The translations under genes were made by a program, and so were the position numbers. Below are positions 1-10,779 of a stretch of DNA of 64,000 nt, piece by piece. This DNA is from Ostrinia nubilalis. Lineage: Eukaryota > Arthropoda > Insecta > Lepidoptera > Crambidae. Every line of letters begins with the position of its first letter. The first letter of the stretch is position 1. The notes under the pieces were generated by a model that was not told the origin of the DNA, searched no databases, and saw nothing but the letters and a program-made list of their open reading frames with translations. The DNA lies in NCBI RefSeq assembly GCF_963855985.1, contig NC_087099.1, positions 4,556,001-4,620,000 of the forward strand. Direction: 5' to 3'.

Positions 1-1252
1 TGGGATATTGTGTATTTCCAACTCTTTTAATCGCTGAAACCCTGTGTAGCCTGGAGCTTCAGTTGACCGCTAATAAAAATCCAACGAATCATTGGACTCC
101 AACAAAAATAATCAAAAGCAAATATAAATTGAAAGCTAGAGCGAAAAAGAAATAGCGCAGGAGCGTCATTTAGTCCCAAACTAAGTAAACTTTAGTGTAA
201 GTAAGCTTTTTTGTAAATAAGCGTAGAAAATACTATCCCGGTACCAATACATAACATATTATTGTGACCTCTGGTTTCCTACTAGGCCAGGAGATCGTAA
301 ACTTAATACACTCAAATAGATATAATAGAAGTAAGTAAACCAAACTATTGCACAAGCTCCATTATCAGCATTTTAGTGCTCAAATTTTGATCTCCCAAGC
401 TTTATAGCTTACAGCCCCCACACGATGACATAGTGCTTATTGGATCTCCGTGATACGGACAGTTATTTTGTAACTGCTCGTAACCGGCGTGGTAGGTAGA
501 GTTTACCCGTAGTTTATGGATTTATCACGTGTGGGCTTTCATTGCGTCTATTTTGAACACGATAAGAGAGTATACACATTGAAAGTGCTGATATTGTATG
601 GAAGGCATATTATTATGACTTTCCAGCAAATCGGATTTCTCATTTTACTTAGTTGCAAAATGGCTTCTTTTTAAACAGCAAAATGACATACTGTTGGGCT
701 TGAAATACAGTTGGGTATATCGTTTCAGAAATATATTAAGTTATTTGTAACTTAGCTATGCTTAAAGTGTAAAAAAAAACTTTTTATTGCATTTTTAACC
801 GCAAGTGTAATTCTCAAAAAGTCGTTGCAAAACTCCATGACATGAAAAGAATGTAATCTTAAATATTAATCAACAATTACGAGCACTTAACAACTGTGTT
901 TCTGTAACACCCGGCCCGTTAGGGGTGGCAAAAATGTCAGTGCTAAACTGCATAACTACGTGTGGTTTACGAGTCATACAGTCTCTATGCAGCTATACTG
1001 CGAGTATTTTTAACTACGAAATGTAATTTTGATCTACAAAATGTATTCTTGCATCATTAGAATTCGAATTCTCATTAACACTTTCTGAAACTTCGAAGAA
1101 CTTAGTTTAGGATGAGCTTTCAGAAAGTGCCTTATGAACCTCAGGCTCTTTTGTACCGACGCTCATAAATCTAAATTCAAGCAAGTTTATAGCCGATTTT
1201 AATCTTCTGAACATCACAGGATTTGATTTAAGCAAATGTAAAATGAGATTTA

Positions 1253-1372
1253 GGCTAAGTTGCACCCTCTTACTTTGATTTGATAAACGTCAAAAATCTG
1301 TCAAACTCCATACAAAAAGCACCGATTATTATTGTTAATTTTACGGTTAAAATGCGGTGGTGCAACTCAGCC
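1253..1372. mobile_element. MITE, PIF/Harbinger-like (GGCTRAGTTGCACC ends)
   Basis: A 120-bp element has inverted ends GGCTAAGTTGCACC and GGTGCAACTCAGCC and is flanked by TTA on both sides (1250-1252 and 1373-1375). A 3-bp TTA/TAA duplication is the hallmark of PIF/Harbinger elements, so the superfamily is inferred from that. The interior carries GACAAACGTCAAAAATCTGTC-like sequence shared with the copies at 1719 and 30610. There is no coding capacity. Confidence 0.75.
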
Positions 1373-1718
1373 TTAGAGTAGTAGTTAAATCAGTTACAGT
1401 CTTGAGACCTATTTTTGAGTTCGAATCGAGTTTCGAGCTTCATTTCAGTGTACGAGCAACTAAGTGCGAACCCTACCCGCATCCCCGACGCCGGTCGGCC
1501 GGGCGGCCCGTTAAGCAAACCCATTCCGACGTATTTGTCCAGCTTACTTTTTACTATTCCGGTACCGTTAACGTATATGTTTGCACACCATTATTGCCGC
1601 GGATGCTTTACGAGGGCCTAGTTAAGAGCCGTATCACACGTTATCAGTAGGCGTTGGCCGGTCACAGCATTGGATACTAGGTCTGACAATTAGTGACAGT
1701 TTACCTAATATATTTAAA

Positions 1719-1827
1719 GGCTGCGTTGCATTTTATGATTTTAACCATAACGGGTGTTTTTGTATGGAGTTTGACAGACTTTTGACGTTTGTTAAAGCTA
1801 AAGTAAGATGGTAGGTACAACCCAGTC
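1719..1827. mobile_element. MITE, degenerate copy of the same family
   Basis: This is a reverse-oriented, decayed relative of the 1253 element. It begins GGCTGCGTTGCA, ends in TACAACCCAGTC, and shares the interior blocks GTATGGAGTTTGACAG and TTTTGACGTTTGTTAAAGC. The target duplication is no longer clear. Confidence 0.6.
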
Positions 1828-2208
1828 AAAGTTTTTATGCGAGAAATATAATCTTAGGTTAAGATTAGAGTTAAATACCCTTTTAAAATATTAACCTTGA
1901 AAATACTTTTCTATATAACTTTAAATATTACTCCTGTGAATGGAACTGATTCAGTTTTGAAATCAATTTACTAACGGAAAGCAATTTCCTAGTGTCAATA
2001 TTCAATGTTTATAACGACAGTAAGCATATTTTATGACAGTATCGATTTGAAATTGAATTAGTGACTTTGTATTTATTGTATTGATGTTTTTACACTATGA
2101 CCACTGAATATTGTTACACCTAGATGCATTAAATGAGATGAATCATTTTGTGTAGATCTCAGTTTCGGTACAAAAAAAATATGAATAAGACGCATTTGGC
2201 GCCTTAAA

Positions 2209-2257
2209 CATAAGTTGTTACAACCATCATCAATGATGATGGTTGTAACAACTTATG
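2209..2257. repeat. Perfect 24-bp-arm hairpin with a one-base loop
   Basis: Two 24-base arms are exact reverse complements (2209-2232 and 2234-2257) around a single A. The arm begins CATAAGTTGTTACAACC. No larger element boundary is visible. It could be a MITE remnant or a replication-slippage palindrome. Confidence 0.85.
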
Positions 2258-3534
2258 CATCATACATCATCAGGTAATTTTGTCTCTACTACCTGAGTAC
2301 GGCCCAGTCTAATTTTTCAGAGGCAAATGGAGTATTTTTCCTACTCTTCTCACGCTAGCCATACGATTTGGGGACTGATGTTCGTATATTTTTGCCAGTC
2401 TCCTCATAATGATATCCACTGTAGGAGGACCTTTGCTTACGGACCAATATCAATGGCATGTTATTGCCACAAACACTGAAAATACGCGACAATGCAGGAG
2501 TGCAGGTAGAACGAAAAACGTACCATACATTTCACTGGCAATAGTCCATTGTCGCATACTGTACTTGTGTAAAGGGTCTCTTAAACTTATACCCTATTTA
2601 AGTACGAGCGGATATTGGCGTTCGCCATTTTATGGATCGGTGTGCGACGTAAAACGCGTGGCGCCTGTGCTGGTACAAGAAGGAACATTGCGGAAATGGA
2701 ATTCACCTATTGTGCCTTCTTGGCTCGTATTTTGAAAATGACAAAACTCAAACTAAATTCCAGGATAGATTTAATTCTATGTCTATTGATAACAGAATTT
2801 GGAAAGCAAAATGTGTTTTGTAATACAAAGTATAACTGATTCGCATTGTAGCAAAGCATAATGAAAACAAATACATCATAATTCTTCTTGAATGAGTTTT
2901 GACTGAAAATCTCCTCTTTAGTTCCAAAAGCTATAAATAATACTTAATATACTTTTCACCTTAATAACATGACGGACGTCAATATTTTCTTTGTTAATGC
3001 TGTACCTATAGTGTGCCTACATCTATAAAGTATTTTGCAATTCGAACCGCTTGATAACATCTTCTATCAAGCATACTGACAGACAACAGATTTGTTCAGA
3101 TCCTGCAGAGAAGTTCCTACTCTCACAAACTGAAATAAAGTGCATATTGTTAACAAAGCACATTTAAATTAATAAACGCTAAAACCACGAAGATGCGCAC
3201 GCGCAGACGAAAATTGAACTAAATTGCTACGTGTTAAGCTTTTATAAAGTTTTTTGTTATCCGGGATATCTCATATTGTTTCAATGTTTTGTTATTTATA
3301 TTAAACTTTGAGCATTATCAGAGGAAGCCAAAAATATGCATAGATTATGACAAACACAATTTTTTATGTAGAGTTTTGTTTAATGATTTAGTTTGAGAAT
3401 TAGTTTTATTAGATTTTTTTAGAAATTGTTACTAAGTATGTTATGTACTATTCGTAACTAATATCTATCATCATAGCTATTCTCCAAATGAAAGCATGAT
3501 ATTGCCTGATAGAGAGAGACATTATGCCCGTTTT

Positions 3535-3654
3535 CACCATCAATCCCTATTTTTTAAGTGACCCCTATGGTAACACATAACAGGAATTTTGTTTTCATAG
3601 GGGTCACCTTAGGGACTTAAAATTTAAATAAGGGATTGATGGTGAAAACGGTCA
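3535..3654. mobile_element. MITE with TGCCCGTTTTCACCATCAAT ends and TTA duplication
   Basis: A 120-bp element has inverted ends TGCCCGTTTTCACCATCAAT and ATTGATGGTGAAAACGGTCA, flanked by TTA at 3532-3534 and 3655-3657. A second inner inverted pair (GTGACCCCTATG / CATAGGGGTCAC) makes almost the whole element self-complementary. The TTA duplication suggests PIF/Harbinger. Confidence 0.75.
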
Positions 3655-4260
3655 TTACAGTAGGTACCTATTCAAATTACGGACGGTGTTGTGGATTATG
3701 TGGTGGTTAGAAAAAGCTAGCAATAGATATTGTACAAAAAATATCTCTAATAACCAACTATAGTATTTTTTCAAAATACTTAAAAACAATTGAAAAAAGG
3801 CGTAGGCCGTCAACAATCATCACTAACGACCGTAACGCAAAGAGGATCTCAACTTTATTAGCTTAGTTGGACAGCCTAAAGCACAATAGGGGCACACTTG
3901 GAACTAGTTGATGGTATCGCTGACAAGCCGTCGTCACAACGTGTGACTATTGTGACACCGTTAGCCACAGAGTGGTGATATAGTGTAAATTGAAATAGTA
4001 GCGCTGCTTTAACAAAACACGGCATAACAAATGCAGAGAAAATTGATGGAGTATGTGAGAGCGCAAACTAGTGGAGAGCATTAGGGAGAAGATGTAAGAG
4101 CTACAGTCCTTGCCACCGGCCAGTGATGTCCATATACTGGTAACTACGTCAGTGGCACCTACTGGTGAGCGCAAATACAATATCTAACAAATATCGTATG
4201 GAATAAGAACCTAGTCTGAAATCGGAATTTACCTACTGCCATCGACGCTTCTTGTTATCA

Positions 4261-4393
4261 GAGTAAATACAAATGAGTAGATCATCTTCATAGAAACGCA
4301 CCGAGCGCGGTTTGTATGTGAGCGCGCCGCATACGTATTGGCGCGCTCACATACAAATTTCTATGAAGATGACCTACTCATTTGTATTAACTC
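4261..4393. repeat. Long two-part hairpin (MITE-like)
   Basis: Outer arms 4261-4296 and 4358-4393 pair through GATCATCTTCATAGAAA. Inner arms 4311-4328 and 4340-4357 (TTTGTATGTGAGCGCGCC and its complement) are perfect. One 14-base unpaired block (4297-4310) interrupts only the left side. A short open frame at 4312-4599 starts inside the hairpin and is not regarded as a gene. Confidence 0.75.
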
Positions 4394-5287
4394 TGTTGTT
4401 ATTGTCTAGATTTGATGTTATACTGATACACACAATTTTCTCTACTAATCCATCTGGCAACATTTGCCATTTTTCACAACTCAAAGAGCAATCCAAACCA
4501 CGACAATTCAACAACCGAACTAAGGCGGTGTGTAACAGTTTTCCAAGGATCAATTTAACGAACCTTCTGTGTCATGGTTACATTGTGCCGATACTGTGAC
4601 AAATTACTTGACACGTAGGTGGCTATATTTTTAACCTGTCGGCGACGCCTGTTTGATGATAGGCACTGGGCACGCCTTTCTGCTTATATTGGTAGCATAA
4701 TATACTGATTGTAGGGTACGAGTGTTAAGTATGAAATACCACATTATGACAGGAAGAGAAAATTCAAAGATTTGAATTTGTTGAGGTAGTTGGTTTCTAA
4801 TCATATCGATACAAAATGCTAAAATATTTTTTCTGTACTAAAATAATAAAAAATAGCATAAAGCTTTGTTATTTACATTTCCTATGTTAATTACTAAATC
4901 CATACTGTAACTGGTGGCACTGGGAAAGTCATTAGTCATCTTGTATGCATACTCACTTTTAAGTGTGTGACACCACCAAGTGATCTTAGTTTTAAGGATA
5001 TCGAGTTCAGTCAATGTTGTAAGAACAGAGTCTTGTACTCTTTTCTTTATTTAAAAAGCAAAATAAAAACTGGCCATAAAACAAAAGAGAATGAAGAAAA
5101 GAAAATTAATTGAGCCATAAGACGGTTTTAGCGTCATACATCTCGCGAATGGCAATTAAAGTTAAAATACGTTAATTGTTAATTTAATTTTAAGATCTTA
5201 CTTGTCGATAATTACTTTGACACATTGCAGTACAGTCAGCTTCAAAAGCTCATGCCAATTTTTTATATATCTGTCAATTATCGTAAA

Positions 5288-5440
5288 ATGCAGCAAACTT
5301 GGCGGCGCACTGTGGCAGACGAGGCGAAGAAGATCGGCAAGACTTGGAGCGAGATCAAACGCGAAGCTCAAGACCGAACGCGATGGAGGACTGTTGTGGA
5401 CGCCCTCTGCCCCATCTAGGGGACATAGGACATTAAGTCA
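5288..5440 (+). mobile_element. 3' end of a non-LTR retrotransposon (C-terminal tail)
   Basis: A frame read from 5288 encodes QQTWRRTVADEAKKIGKTW, then SEIKREAQDRTRWRTVVDAL, and stops after LCPI. This tail, in which a TWRR(T/K) block precedes a W..LV.ALCP ending, is typical of the extreme C-terminus of insect LINE endonuclease/reverse-transcriptase proteins. The reverse transcriptase itself is absent, so this is a strongly 5'-truncated copy. The clade is not certain; RTE-like is my best guess. Confidence 0.65.
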
Positions 5441-6517
5441 CGTCAAGTAAGTCATTGTAAAATGAATCTTGTGTCTTTTGCACATGGTGATATCGTGGAA
5501 TCTTCAGATCCGCTACATTGGATGCTGACTGTATATTACTTATCCGACAAAGACAAAGACAGGCATGATATATGGAGGATTTTAATTTAACCGAGTGATA
5601 GCATCAAACACGTGTACTGCGGACGTTGAGAAATACAGTAATTAGAATTTTGGTGAAACGAATTTTCACGTTGGTGGTTAAGGAGGTGGTTTTAACAACT
5701 CGTTGAATTTTAATGTCAAGAATACCTGTACAGTAATGAACTGAACACTGAACACTGGGGCATCTTATGTAGGAGTGATAAGTACTATTTTACAAGAGAA
5801 ATGTCTTCTGTACAATACTGAAATACAACAGTCGCCATAGCACACAATAATTTAATCGAAATAATGCAACAGCTGTGATCGTAAAATAAATGCAAAGGGG
5901 TATTCCCTATCAACGGAACTAAAAGTAATATCATAAATAAATACTAATACATTCATTAATCAACATAAATCTTCGATAGGCAAAACTATTCAATAGTAAA
6001 AAAATAATGAGCCCAAATACCAAAAAGGTTGGCTCGGAAATGACAGCAATAAAGTGATGTAATAAAATATTTTTTAAACTTTTTGCCCACATGTGTTTAA
6101 GAACACAATGGGCAATTTGGAGGCAAGAAACTCATGAGATTGTATAAATGTGTAATTATTAATAACTGGACATCTCATAATTATACAGAACACGGGCATA
6201 GTGATTGTGAAACACCTCTTGAATGGCATTAGCGCGTACGAAATGTGGAAAAGTTACTGTTACCTACGAGCGTTTCATTGGTAGCTGCTTGGCATTAAGT
6301 TATTCGTCCCGTAGTGTAACTGCTATTATAGTAAATATTACGCCCCCCTACCAATAAACTGCAGTATTATTTAAATTTCGTATCGTTATTTCTTTTTTGT
6401 TGTACTTAATTAATTGGTAGGTACTTTTGAGAGTCTACAGTACGAGGGTGGCTCTTGAACGAACGTAACACTACTGACAAGTCAAATAATAGAACAAAAA
6501 TAGTAGCAAAACTCAAA

Positions 6518-6712
6518 GGTGACTGACTGACATAATGATCTATCAACGCACAGCCCAAACCACTGGACGGATCGGGCTGAAATTTGGCATGCAGGTAGAT
6601 GTTATGACGAAGGCATCCGCTAAGAAAGGATTTTACGAAACTCCACCCCTAAGGGGGTAAAACGGGATCCACGCGTACGAAGTCGCGGGCGGCCGCTAGT
6701 AATAATATAAGG
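6518..6712 (+). repeat. Interspersed lepidopteran repeat, GCGGGCGGCCGCTAGT tail
   Basis: The segment starts near GTGACTGACTGACATAATG, contains AACCACTGGACGGATCGGG, and ends ACGAAGTCGCGGGCGGCCGC followed by TAGT. The same family appears at 28668-28860 (minus), 32690-32890 (minus) and 54775-55124 (plus). I know this as a very common lepidopteran interspersed repeat but cannot name its class from sequence alone. Confidence 0.65.
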
Positions 6713-7411
6713 TTTTAGAGATTATAAATAAAGCTACAGAGCAATACGCAAAATGAGATACCCTGTTCGTTAGGATATAATTACATCGTAATCTCCCCAT
6801 GCCAGGAAGGTATGCGGTACACAGATGTCATCTTAGGTCAAAATCATCTTATGAGGAAAGATGTACTAAAGGCTGTTTAGCGGAGAAAGTTAGTACTGAA
6901 ATACGCCTATAAATGAATAAATAATTTATACCCTGATATAAATTGTTCCCACGAAACTACAAAATGAAGTGAGCGCTCTATCCATTTGGGATTTCCCCAG
7001 CTACAATAATAAAGTAGTATTTTATCAATTGAATCATTTCACCCATTGACATGATCACAAAAGTAAAATAAAGATACGTCAATCACTGACGAATGTATCA
7101 TCGGCTTTTTATAAAACTCACCCGTCTGTTAACAAACGGTATATTACAATGCGTTGCTATAATTTATAATGAGAATTTAATTTAACAGGTAGGTCGATGA
7201 TTATTCAATAAATTAAATGCTTATTTTGCGAGTCAGTATTCGAATAGGCTAACGCCATTCACAGATACTATAATTTGAAAGGTAACAAACTCTTTGATTG
7301 CTTCACATCAGTCCATTTTGTCATCAGTGGCTGATGAAAAAAATGATCTTACTAGTTCGCGTTTGTCTTTACTTTGCTGATCTTACATAATGAATTATGT
7401 ACCTGTCTTAA

Positions 7412-7732
7412 AAAATTTTATAAAAAAAAATAAAACCGACTCCAAAAAACCTACACTAAAACGTAGAAAAATAATTACTAATTACCTACTTATTTATTAG
7501 GACGAATTATTAATATTTATGTAGGTATACCATGATTGATACTTCTGGAGTCGGTGCCAAAATTATGAAACATGTAAAGTTTGCCTGCACCGACTCCAAA
7601 AGTATCAATCATGGTATACCTACATAAATATTAATAATTCGTCCTAATAAATAAGTAGGTAATTAGTAATTATTTTTCTACGTTTTAGTGTAGGTTTTTT
7701 GGAGTCGGTTTTATTTTTTTTTATAAAATTTT
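7412..7732. repeat. Near-perfect 321-bp palindrome
   Basis: Two arms of about 147 bp (7412-7558 and 7585-7732) are reverse complements with very few mismatches. They are bounded by AAAATTTTATAAAAAAAAAT on the left and its complement on the right. The arms carry AAAACCGACTCC at the outer end and GGAGTCGGTGC / GCACCGACTCC around the centre. The outer AAAACCGACT motif resembles the ends of the neighbouring 7810-8215 repeat. Confidence 0.85.
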
Positions 7733-7809
7733 ACTTATTTCTTGCTTTTCAGTTAATTAATTATTACCTTGATGTTACCACTGAAGGTAGGCAGTACACT
7801 GAGACCAAA

Positions 7810-8137
7810 AAAAATTGGTTCATAATCGGCGGAGATATTGCGTATAAAAAAGTTCATCCCCAATTTTCCACCCTTGGGGGTGAAATATTTTCTTCAAATT
7901 CGCATGAAACCACCCTTTTGATAATACCTATTCAACAAAAAAATAATCGTTCAAATTGGTTTATAATCGGCGGAGATATTGCGTATAAAAAAGTTCATCC
8001 CCAATTTTCCACCCTTGGGGGTTTTTTTTTTATTATTAAATTTAAATGGGACCACCCTTGAGGTATTACCTATACGCCGAAAAAAGATTTGTTCAAATCG
8101 GTTCATAATTGGCGGAGTTATCGCGTAACAAACATAG

Positions 8138-8172
<35 letters not shown>

Positions 8173-8215
8173 ATACGGGTCGAATTGAGAACCTCCTCCT
8201 TTTTTGAAGTCGGTT
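7810..8215 (+). repeat. Interspersed repeat with about 140-bp internal tandem units
   Basis: The block GGCGGAGATATTGCGTATAA recurs at about 7828 and 7969, and as a diverged GGCGGAGTTATCGCG at about 8108, a period near 140 bp. The end reads GGTCGAATTGAGAACCTCC, then TTTTTTGAAGTCGGTTGAAA. A run of more than 30 A lies at about 8139-8171. The same family with the same end is at 15598-16018. It resembles lepidopteran repeats with GAAGTCGGTT ends; the class is not established here. Confidence 0.7.
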
Positions 8216-8914
8216 GAAAAGGAGTTGAAAATAGAATCCGCTTTTAGCTGAGCTATTTTTACAGCTTTTGAATTATAAAACAGATTTCTAAATTAATTTA
8301 CGACTAAAATGCCTAGACATATAAATTATGTCCATCTTGATTAGGCCTGATCTCTATAGCCTAGTTTATTGGCTGATCTAAAATTTAGAATAGCTGATTC
8401 ACTGATTTAAAAATAATATGTTCCATTTTGTCAGAACTAAAACCGTTAGGATTTTTTTTCTGTGATTCCTTGTGCGGCCTACGCATGTTAGTGGTTAAGA
8501 ACCAATATAACTCTTTAAGTTACCATCAATTTGATCTTGATAAGCAGGTTTCATCAAATCTATAAAGTACAGCAAAGCCGAAAGTCGTAAATCAAATTGT
8601 TTCAATAGCGTTTTATACCGAAACACATGTTAAACTATTGTATAATTAATCAAATTATTTAATTTAGCAATAAAACACCACGTTCGTTAATCAAGCCGCG
8701 AGTGGCAAGGCGTCTTCTGGGTAAGTCCCATCACAGTTCACATTCACGGTTTTTTAAGACGGACTGTACCGTAACCTACCTCTATGTAGGTATATTTTTA
8801 TCGACCTTAGACCTGCCTGCGATTGCGGGTTAGAATCCCAGTGACAGTGTAATGACAATGAGCAGGTAATGCAGAGCCATAGAGATTTTAGTATTTATTA
8901 ATATGTATCTTTTA

Positions 8915-9015
8915 GCCTAGGCGCAGTCCTTCGATTTTTAGTTGGCTGATTCTTCATACAAATTAGAATCGGGCCCAACTATCGGCCAACTAAAAGTCGA
9001 TGGTCTGCGCCTAGA
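8915..9015. mobile_element. Short hairpin MITE (GCCTAGGCGCAG ends)
   Basis: The left arm GCCTAGGCGCAGTCCTTCGA and right arm TCGATGGTCTGCGCCTAGAC are inverted copies with a few mismatches. TTTTTAGTTGGC pairs with GGCCAACTAAAA further in. There is no coding capacity. A 69-aa open frame across it is a by-product. Confidence 0.7.
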
Positions 9016-9228
9016 CAAGTATGTTCGTTATCTAACCGCCATATTACAAGCTCATTTAGAACTATGTTATTATTTTTATAATCATCAGTATCACAGTTAC
9101 TTCATCTACGTAGCATACTGTCATCAAAAGGCCCACTTACATCGCCAATAGCCAATATCTCTTACACGAAGACGAACCTTACCTTATCATTAAGGTAATA
9201 ATTTAGTATATAAAATATGCAATCTTAC

Positions 9229-9351
9229 CTCGATAATCGTTGATGGCCACGACGAGGGTTAGAGTGGACCCCAGAGGGACTATTCCGGAGACTGGTGGAG
9301 CCCACGGCCCTTTGCCCGCTTGGATCTCCATCCAACAATCCACGTTGTCAC
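9229..9351 (-). CDS. ZP-domain protein, coding exon 5 (start of ZP-C)
   Basis: This 123-nt exon lies between acceptor CTGTTATAG and donor GAG|GTAAG, phase 1 at both ends. It encodes residues 166-205 of the assembled protein, beginning DNVDCWMEIQAGKGPWAPPV and continuing SGIVPLGSTLTLVVAINDYR. The Cys at 170 followed by W-x-E-I, and the G-x-LTLVVAI block, are what is expected at the beginning of the ZP-C half. It joins in frame to the 10780-10956 exon through a split Gly codon. The next exon, expected to continue ZP-C, is not in the window, so the gene is cut at the left edge. Exon assignment is very likely; the exact paralogue is uncertain. Confidence 0.9.
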
Positions 9352-10779
9352 CTATAACAGGATATCGATGTAAAATAAGACATTTATTGATGTATTTCAC
9401 ATAAAAACGTGATATGAATTTAAAGAAACACATCAGATAGGGACTTAAAAACTTTTTAATTATTTAAAATTGTACATACATTTTCATGCACTTTTTATCA
9501 CTAAAATAACTAAGTACTCTGGTGCTAGGTTTACAAGGGGGTCTCAGAGTGACGTGACGTCTTGACATTATTATGCAGTCACAGCTCATAAATAGCACTA
9601 ACTGATAGTGTAGTAAGGTCTAAGGTAGAGAAAATTGGAAAATATAAACCATCCGCAGAGACAAGAACTCCTCAACTGTCGTTTAACATTTTATCGATAA
9701 AGTTTATTGAGTGCCATAAAATAGCAGCATGTTTCAAAAGGCGAACAAAATATTTATTTTGTGCCAGTTCTTACTGACACGGACTAAATCTTTTAAAACA
9801 AGCACTGACCTCTGAAACCCAACTGCACCACGTCCAGGTCAGCTATCACCATGGGCGGCTTCGAGGCGGTCTTCTCGTAGTCGTTGAACCACTCGCAGCG
9901 CAGTCTCTTGGCCTTGTTCCATACCTAGAGCAGTCTTTAAGCACTAACCTCTGAAATCCAACTGCACCACGTCCAAATCAGCTATCACCATGGGCGGTTT
10001 CGAGGCGGTCTTCTCGTAGTCGTTGAACCACTCGCAGCGCAGTCTCTTGGCTTTGTTCCATACCTAGAGCAGTCTTTAAGCACTAACCTCTGAAATACAA
10101 CTGCACCACGTCCAAATCAGCTATCACCATGGGCGGTTTCGAGGCGGTCTTCTCGTAGTCGTTGAACCACTCGCAGCGCAGTCTCTTGGCCTCGTTCCAC
10201 ACCTAGAGCAGTCTTTAAGCACTAACCTCTGAAATCCAACTGCACCACGTCCAGGTCAGCTATCACCATGGGCGGCTTCGAGGCGGTCTTCTCGTAGTCG
10301 TTGAACCACTCGCAGCGCAGTCTCTTGGCTTTGTTCCATACCTAGAGCAGTCTTTAAGCACTAACCTCTGAAATCCAACTGCACCACGTCCAGGTCAGCT
10401 ATCACCATGGGCGGCTTCGAGGCGGTCTTCTCGTAGTCGTTGAACCACTCGCATTGCAGTCTCTTGGCTTCGTCCCACACTTAAAGCGGGTCTTTAAGCA
10501 CTAACCTCTGAAATCCAACTCCACCACGTCCAAATCAGCTATCACCATGGGCGGCTTCGAGGCGGTCTTCTCGTAGTCGTTGAACCACTCAGCGCAGTCT
10601 CTTGGCCTCGTCCCACACCTAGAGCAGTCTTTAAGCACTAACCTCTGAAATCCAACTGCACCACGTCCAAATCAGCTATCACCATGGGCGGCTTCGAGGC
10701 GGTCTTCTCGTAGTCGTTGAACCACTCAGCGCAGTCTCTTGGCCTCGTCCCACACCTAGAGCAGTCTTTAAGCACTAAC
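9352..10779 (-). other. Intron 4 of the ZP gene, largely exon-derived array
   Basis: This 1,428-bp intron separates coding exons 4 and 5. About 970 bp of it (9808-10777) is the tandem array described separately. The remaining 9352-9807 is AT-rich with nothing recognisable. Transcription runs right to left, so the array lies just downstream of the exon it came from. Confidence 0.75.
9808..10777 (-). repeat. Seven tandem partial copies of ZP exon 4
   Basis: Counting the real exon as copy 8, eight copies start (donor side) at 9808, 9947, 10086, 10225, 10364, 10504, 10641 and 10778, so the units are mostly 139 bp, with one of 140 and two of 137. Each partial copy reproduces the last 115 nt of the exon, including the VW-x-x-AKRLRCEWFNDYEKTAS stretch and the donor AGAG|GTTAGTG. 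It ends at its 5' side in CTGCTCTAG, an acceptor-like AG that replaces the codons upstream of VW. Copies are 24-25 nt apart, and that linker contains an in-frame TAG after the donor. Copies 6 and 7 share a 2-base deletion in the RC codons. Because 115 is not a multiple of three and the linker is too short for an insect intron, the copies are unlikely to be coding. Copy 1 abuts unique intron sequence. Confidence 0.9.

Larger units (their letters stand above)
1..9228 (-). other. Intron 5 of the ZP-domain gene, continuing off the left edge
   Basis: Everything left of the exon ending at 9229 is intron of the ZP gene as far as can be read. I looked on the minus strand for the expected rest of ZP-C and found no matching exon. 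The stretch holds MITEs, hairpins, one LINE 3' fragment and two interspersed repeats (listed separately) in otherwise AT-rich unique-looking sequence. Open frames such as 1357-1650, 2409-2735 and 7699-8061 have no recognisable domain and are judged to be chance or to lie in repeats. Confidence 0.6.

Noticed and set aside
2409..2735. 108-aa open frame as a gene
   Set aside because: No recognisable domain, no splice or poly(A) context, and composition like its surroundings.
6660..6710. Adjacent BamHI, MluI and NotI-like sites suggesting cloning-vector contamination
   Set aside because: The same word order occurs in complement at 32700-32735 and in a diverged form at 55100-55120, embedded in longer homologous sequence. 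It is the conserved tail of a natural interspersed repeat.
9808..10777. Mutually exclusive alternative exon cluster
   Set aside because: Partial copies are 115 nt (not a multiple of three), lack the first third of the exon, are separated by only 24-25 nt, and contain an in-frame TAG if read through. Copies 6 and 7 also carry 2-base deletions.
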